From NCBI RefSeq assembly GCF_003073045.1, contig NC_037593.1, forward strand, positions 20,453,027 through 20,517,026: 64,000 nt of DNA, given 5' to 3'. The notes under the pieces are model-generated. The model was not told where the DNA came from and did not search any database. It worked only from the letters and a program-made list of their open reading frames with translations. The DNA is from Pomacea canaliculata (lineage: Eukaryota > Mollusca > Gastropoda > Architaenioglossa > Ampullariidae). The translations under genes were made by a program, and so were the position numbers. Positions within the stretch are counted from its first letter, which is position 1. Each line of letters opens with the position of its first letter. Positions 61,849-64,000 of this stretch are shown one piece after another.

Positions 61849-63993
61849 ATGTCGGACATTAACAGAAGCAAAGAAAGTGAAAGCTCGGACCATAGACCTG
61901 TTGACCTTTCTAACCTGATTACCTCAGCCAACCACAAGCAGTACCTTCAGCTTGTGCCCACAACTTCATTGTCAGATGAGGATGAACAGCCTTCAGGTAA
62001 CACAGAAATCAGAATACAAATCGGATTCAGTTTTGTATGGGATAAGAGATTTTGTGTAGGGTTTTGATGTAAAGTATTATGAGTTTTATGCAAAGGTAAT
62101 GACCCAGTCCAAGAAGTAGGGCAGAAGCAGGAGGGTGAAAGCCACATCTCTTAACATACAAAAAGATTCATTCTTTGGGTGCACAGCTTGCGTGAACATC
62201 TGCAGCAGTGTATCAAGATAGATGTCATAGTCTCAAAGTTTCATCACATATTCATGAAGCTAGTTTATTGCAGGCATTTCTAAGTCGATCACTTTAAGGT
62301 GATTTCAAAATTAACCGTGATATAAAAAATGGACTGTGTGGCAAAGACAGAAGTGGAAAGCAGTAATTTGGCTAGGGGTGTTGCATCATGTAATAACAGT
62401 TGTCACGTCATCTTGTGTAGTACAGTCACCCTCACGTGTGCGCATAAGTGTAGCTTTTATGTACATGGTTACTGTTGTTTCACATAAATGAGGGCTGATC
62501 AGTCCACATATGTGCTTGTATTGATCCAGATGTAGTTACCCGAACTTCACAGTGCAAGATAGATGTTATTTAGGGAACATTTGCACATGTATATAGACAG
62601 CTACTGAAATCAAAGGTTCATCATGCTTGATAAAGGTGCATTGCTTTGTTTTTATGTGATGTTTTATATTTGCATGCTTACCTGCATCTTTTATAGGTTT
62701 TATTTGGTTATTTATTCTTGTGTGTGGGTGTGCAGCTTCATTCTAGTCATTATACCAAGGGGGGAGTTAATTTTTAGGATCATGTAATCAATATATCATA
62801 TCATAAGATAGCATGTAACTTCTCTCAGAAATACAGTGTAACATAACACAGAGGCTGCAGGGTCTGTACTTTCACATGTCGCAGAGGTAGTACTAAAGTA
62901 AAATTTGTTAGTAAGTTTATAAATTTCTTCTTGCTGTGATTCTGTCTGACCATAGATGTTTGGTTTAGGTTATCTTATTTATAGAAGGCAGTCAATTTTT
63001 TATGATGCATTCATGATTGTGTTATAGCCATAGTAGCCTGTTGATTTTACTGATTACTGGAGAATTTGCAGTTGGCAGACATGGAGACTGGAGGCCAGCA
63101 GAATTGTAGTGTAGAGAGAAAGTGTGTTGTCTATACTTTCAAGTTTGAATGTTTTTCTCCCCCACTGTGCTTCTGATGATACACTATTTTGTTTGACTGC
63201 AATTTGTGGATCTGCTGGTTTGCAGAGGAACACTTGTATGACAATGCGTCATCTCCTTCCTCACCCTCGTACCAGGACAAGGCAGCAGCTGGGGACTCTG
63301 CTGAGCGAGAGCTCCAAATCAGGGAATGGCAAGATGAGCTAGAGAAGGTAAAGGCAGTTGAGGGCTGGAGAAAAAGAATTGACTGAAAGACAGCCCAAGA
63401 AAAAAAAACCTCTTTGGCTGTGTGCGAGAATGTGTGGGTATTTGTGTGCTTGTGCTTGATGCTTTCAGTTTAATACAATGATAAATGCATGCTGAAATTC
63501 CTGGAATATTATTAGCAGTGTTAGAGGTAGTGGAGTGTGCAACACAAACTTAGCATTAATGTTTTTTAAGCGTGAACTGGATTAGATGCATAAGGTTGAG
63601 ATAAAAACAGACATGATTTTCCTGGTGGAATAATAATAATATCACAGTAGTGTTACGAAGATGCTGCAGTCCTAGCAGTAATTACTTAAACCTGAAGATG
63701 TGAAGAGAAAATAAAGCAGTTGCTAGTATACTTAAAGCATGTATATTAACATCGTTGAAGAATTAAAAGTTACTCAAATAATCATAAGACATTATTTGAT
63801 ATAGCTGTAGGTTGTGTAGGTTTAAAATAAAATGTCATTTATATGTGGACATTGCAAGCAATAAGAAGAAAATACAGAATGGGTTTAAAAAAAAAAATCA
63901 ATGTGCAAGTGAAGTAGTGGAGAATGACCCTGATTTCATTGTGCTTAGGTGGAAGGGGAGATAAATATGCTGCGCCAGGTGCTGGGGAGCAAA
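61849..63993 (+). CDS. Tumour protein D52 family protein, N-terminal part (runs off window)
   Basis: Exons 61849-61996, 63226-63347 and 63949-63993 join in compatible phases (1, 0, 0), and a GTAAGA donor closes the third just before the window end. The start ATG opens MSDINRSKESESSDHRPVDL. The diagnostic part is ERELQIREWQDELEKVEGEI followed by NMLRQVLGSK, the start of the TPD52/D53/D54 coiled coil, comparable to the human EELRAELTKVEEEIVTLRQVLAAK segment. TPD52-family proteins are small coiled-coil vesicle-trafficking proteins that form homo- and heteromers. Which vertebrate paralogue it matches cannot be told, as a protostome gene would be co-orthologous to all. The C-terminal half is outside the window. 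Confidence 0.85.
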
Positions 63994-64000
63994 GTAAGAC

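Noticed and set aside
1-64000. A novel defence, biosynthetic or mobile gene system
   Set aside because: The window is ordinary animal genome with conserved single genes. The only candidate novelty at protein level is the possible ERICH3-LRR architecture.

Overview
This is a piece of an animal nuclear genome. Coding exons are short, flanked by GT/AG splice sites, and separated by A+T-rich introns of about 0.2-6 kb. The proteins are conserved metazoan ones and the intergenic DNA holds small hAT-type MITEs, a tRNA-derived SINE family and 5'-truncated LINEs. The repeat style and gene structure suggest a lophotrochozoan, probably a gastropod mollusc; that placement is an inference. There is no operon, CRISPR array, phage or bacterial feature.

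Layout, left to right. (1) A short minus-strand first coding exon (1548-1631) of an unidentified gene that leaves the window. (2) TM9SF1, plus strand, 15 coding exons (2302-12817), an endosome/Golgi nine-TM protein. (3) A convergent spacer (12818-20507) with a SINE and two pieces of one LINE family. (4) A HACD1/2-type 3-hydroxyacyl-CoA dehydratase, minus strand, 7 exons (20508-24054), head-to-head with (5) ERICH3, plus strand (24732-40825). ERICH3 has a DUF4590 domain and a very long acidic, Ser-rich last exon ending in eleven 13-residue repeats. (6) A downstream plus-strand exon set ending at 49713 encodes a Ser/Glu-rich coiled-coil protein with a C-terminal ribonuclease-inhibitor-type leucine-rich repeat (LRR) array. 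It can be read as its own gene, or as the 3' half of ERICH3 reached by alternative splicing, because all relevant junctions are phase 1. (7) A long gene-poor stretch. (8) SF3B6 (splicing factor p14), minus strand, 4 exons (53889-55694), head-to-head with (9) a TPD52-family gene, plus strand, that runs off the right edge and appears to have two alternative first exons (56087 and 61849).

The genes serve unrelated housekeeping or ciliary roles: membrane trafficking, very-long-chain fatty acid elongation, a ciliary protein, the spliceosome, and vesicle trafficking. Their arrangement is mainly of interest for three divergent promoters and for the possible ERICH3-LRR fusion. Exon coordinates were derived by hand from splice consensus, reading phase and remembered family sequences; no alignment was run.
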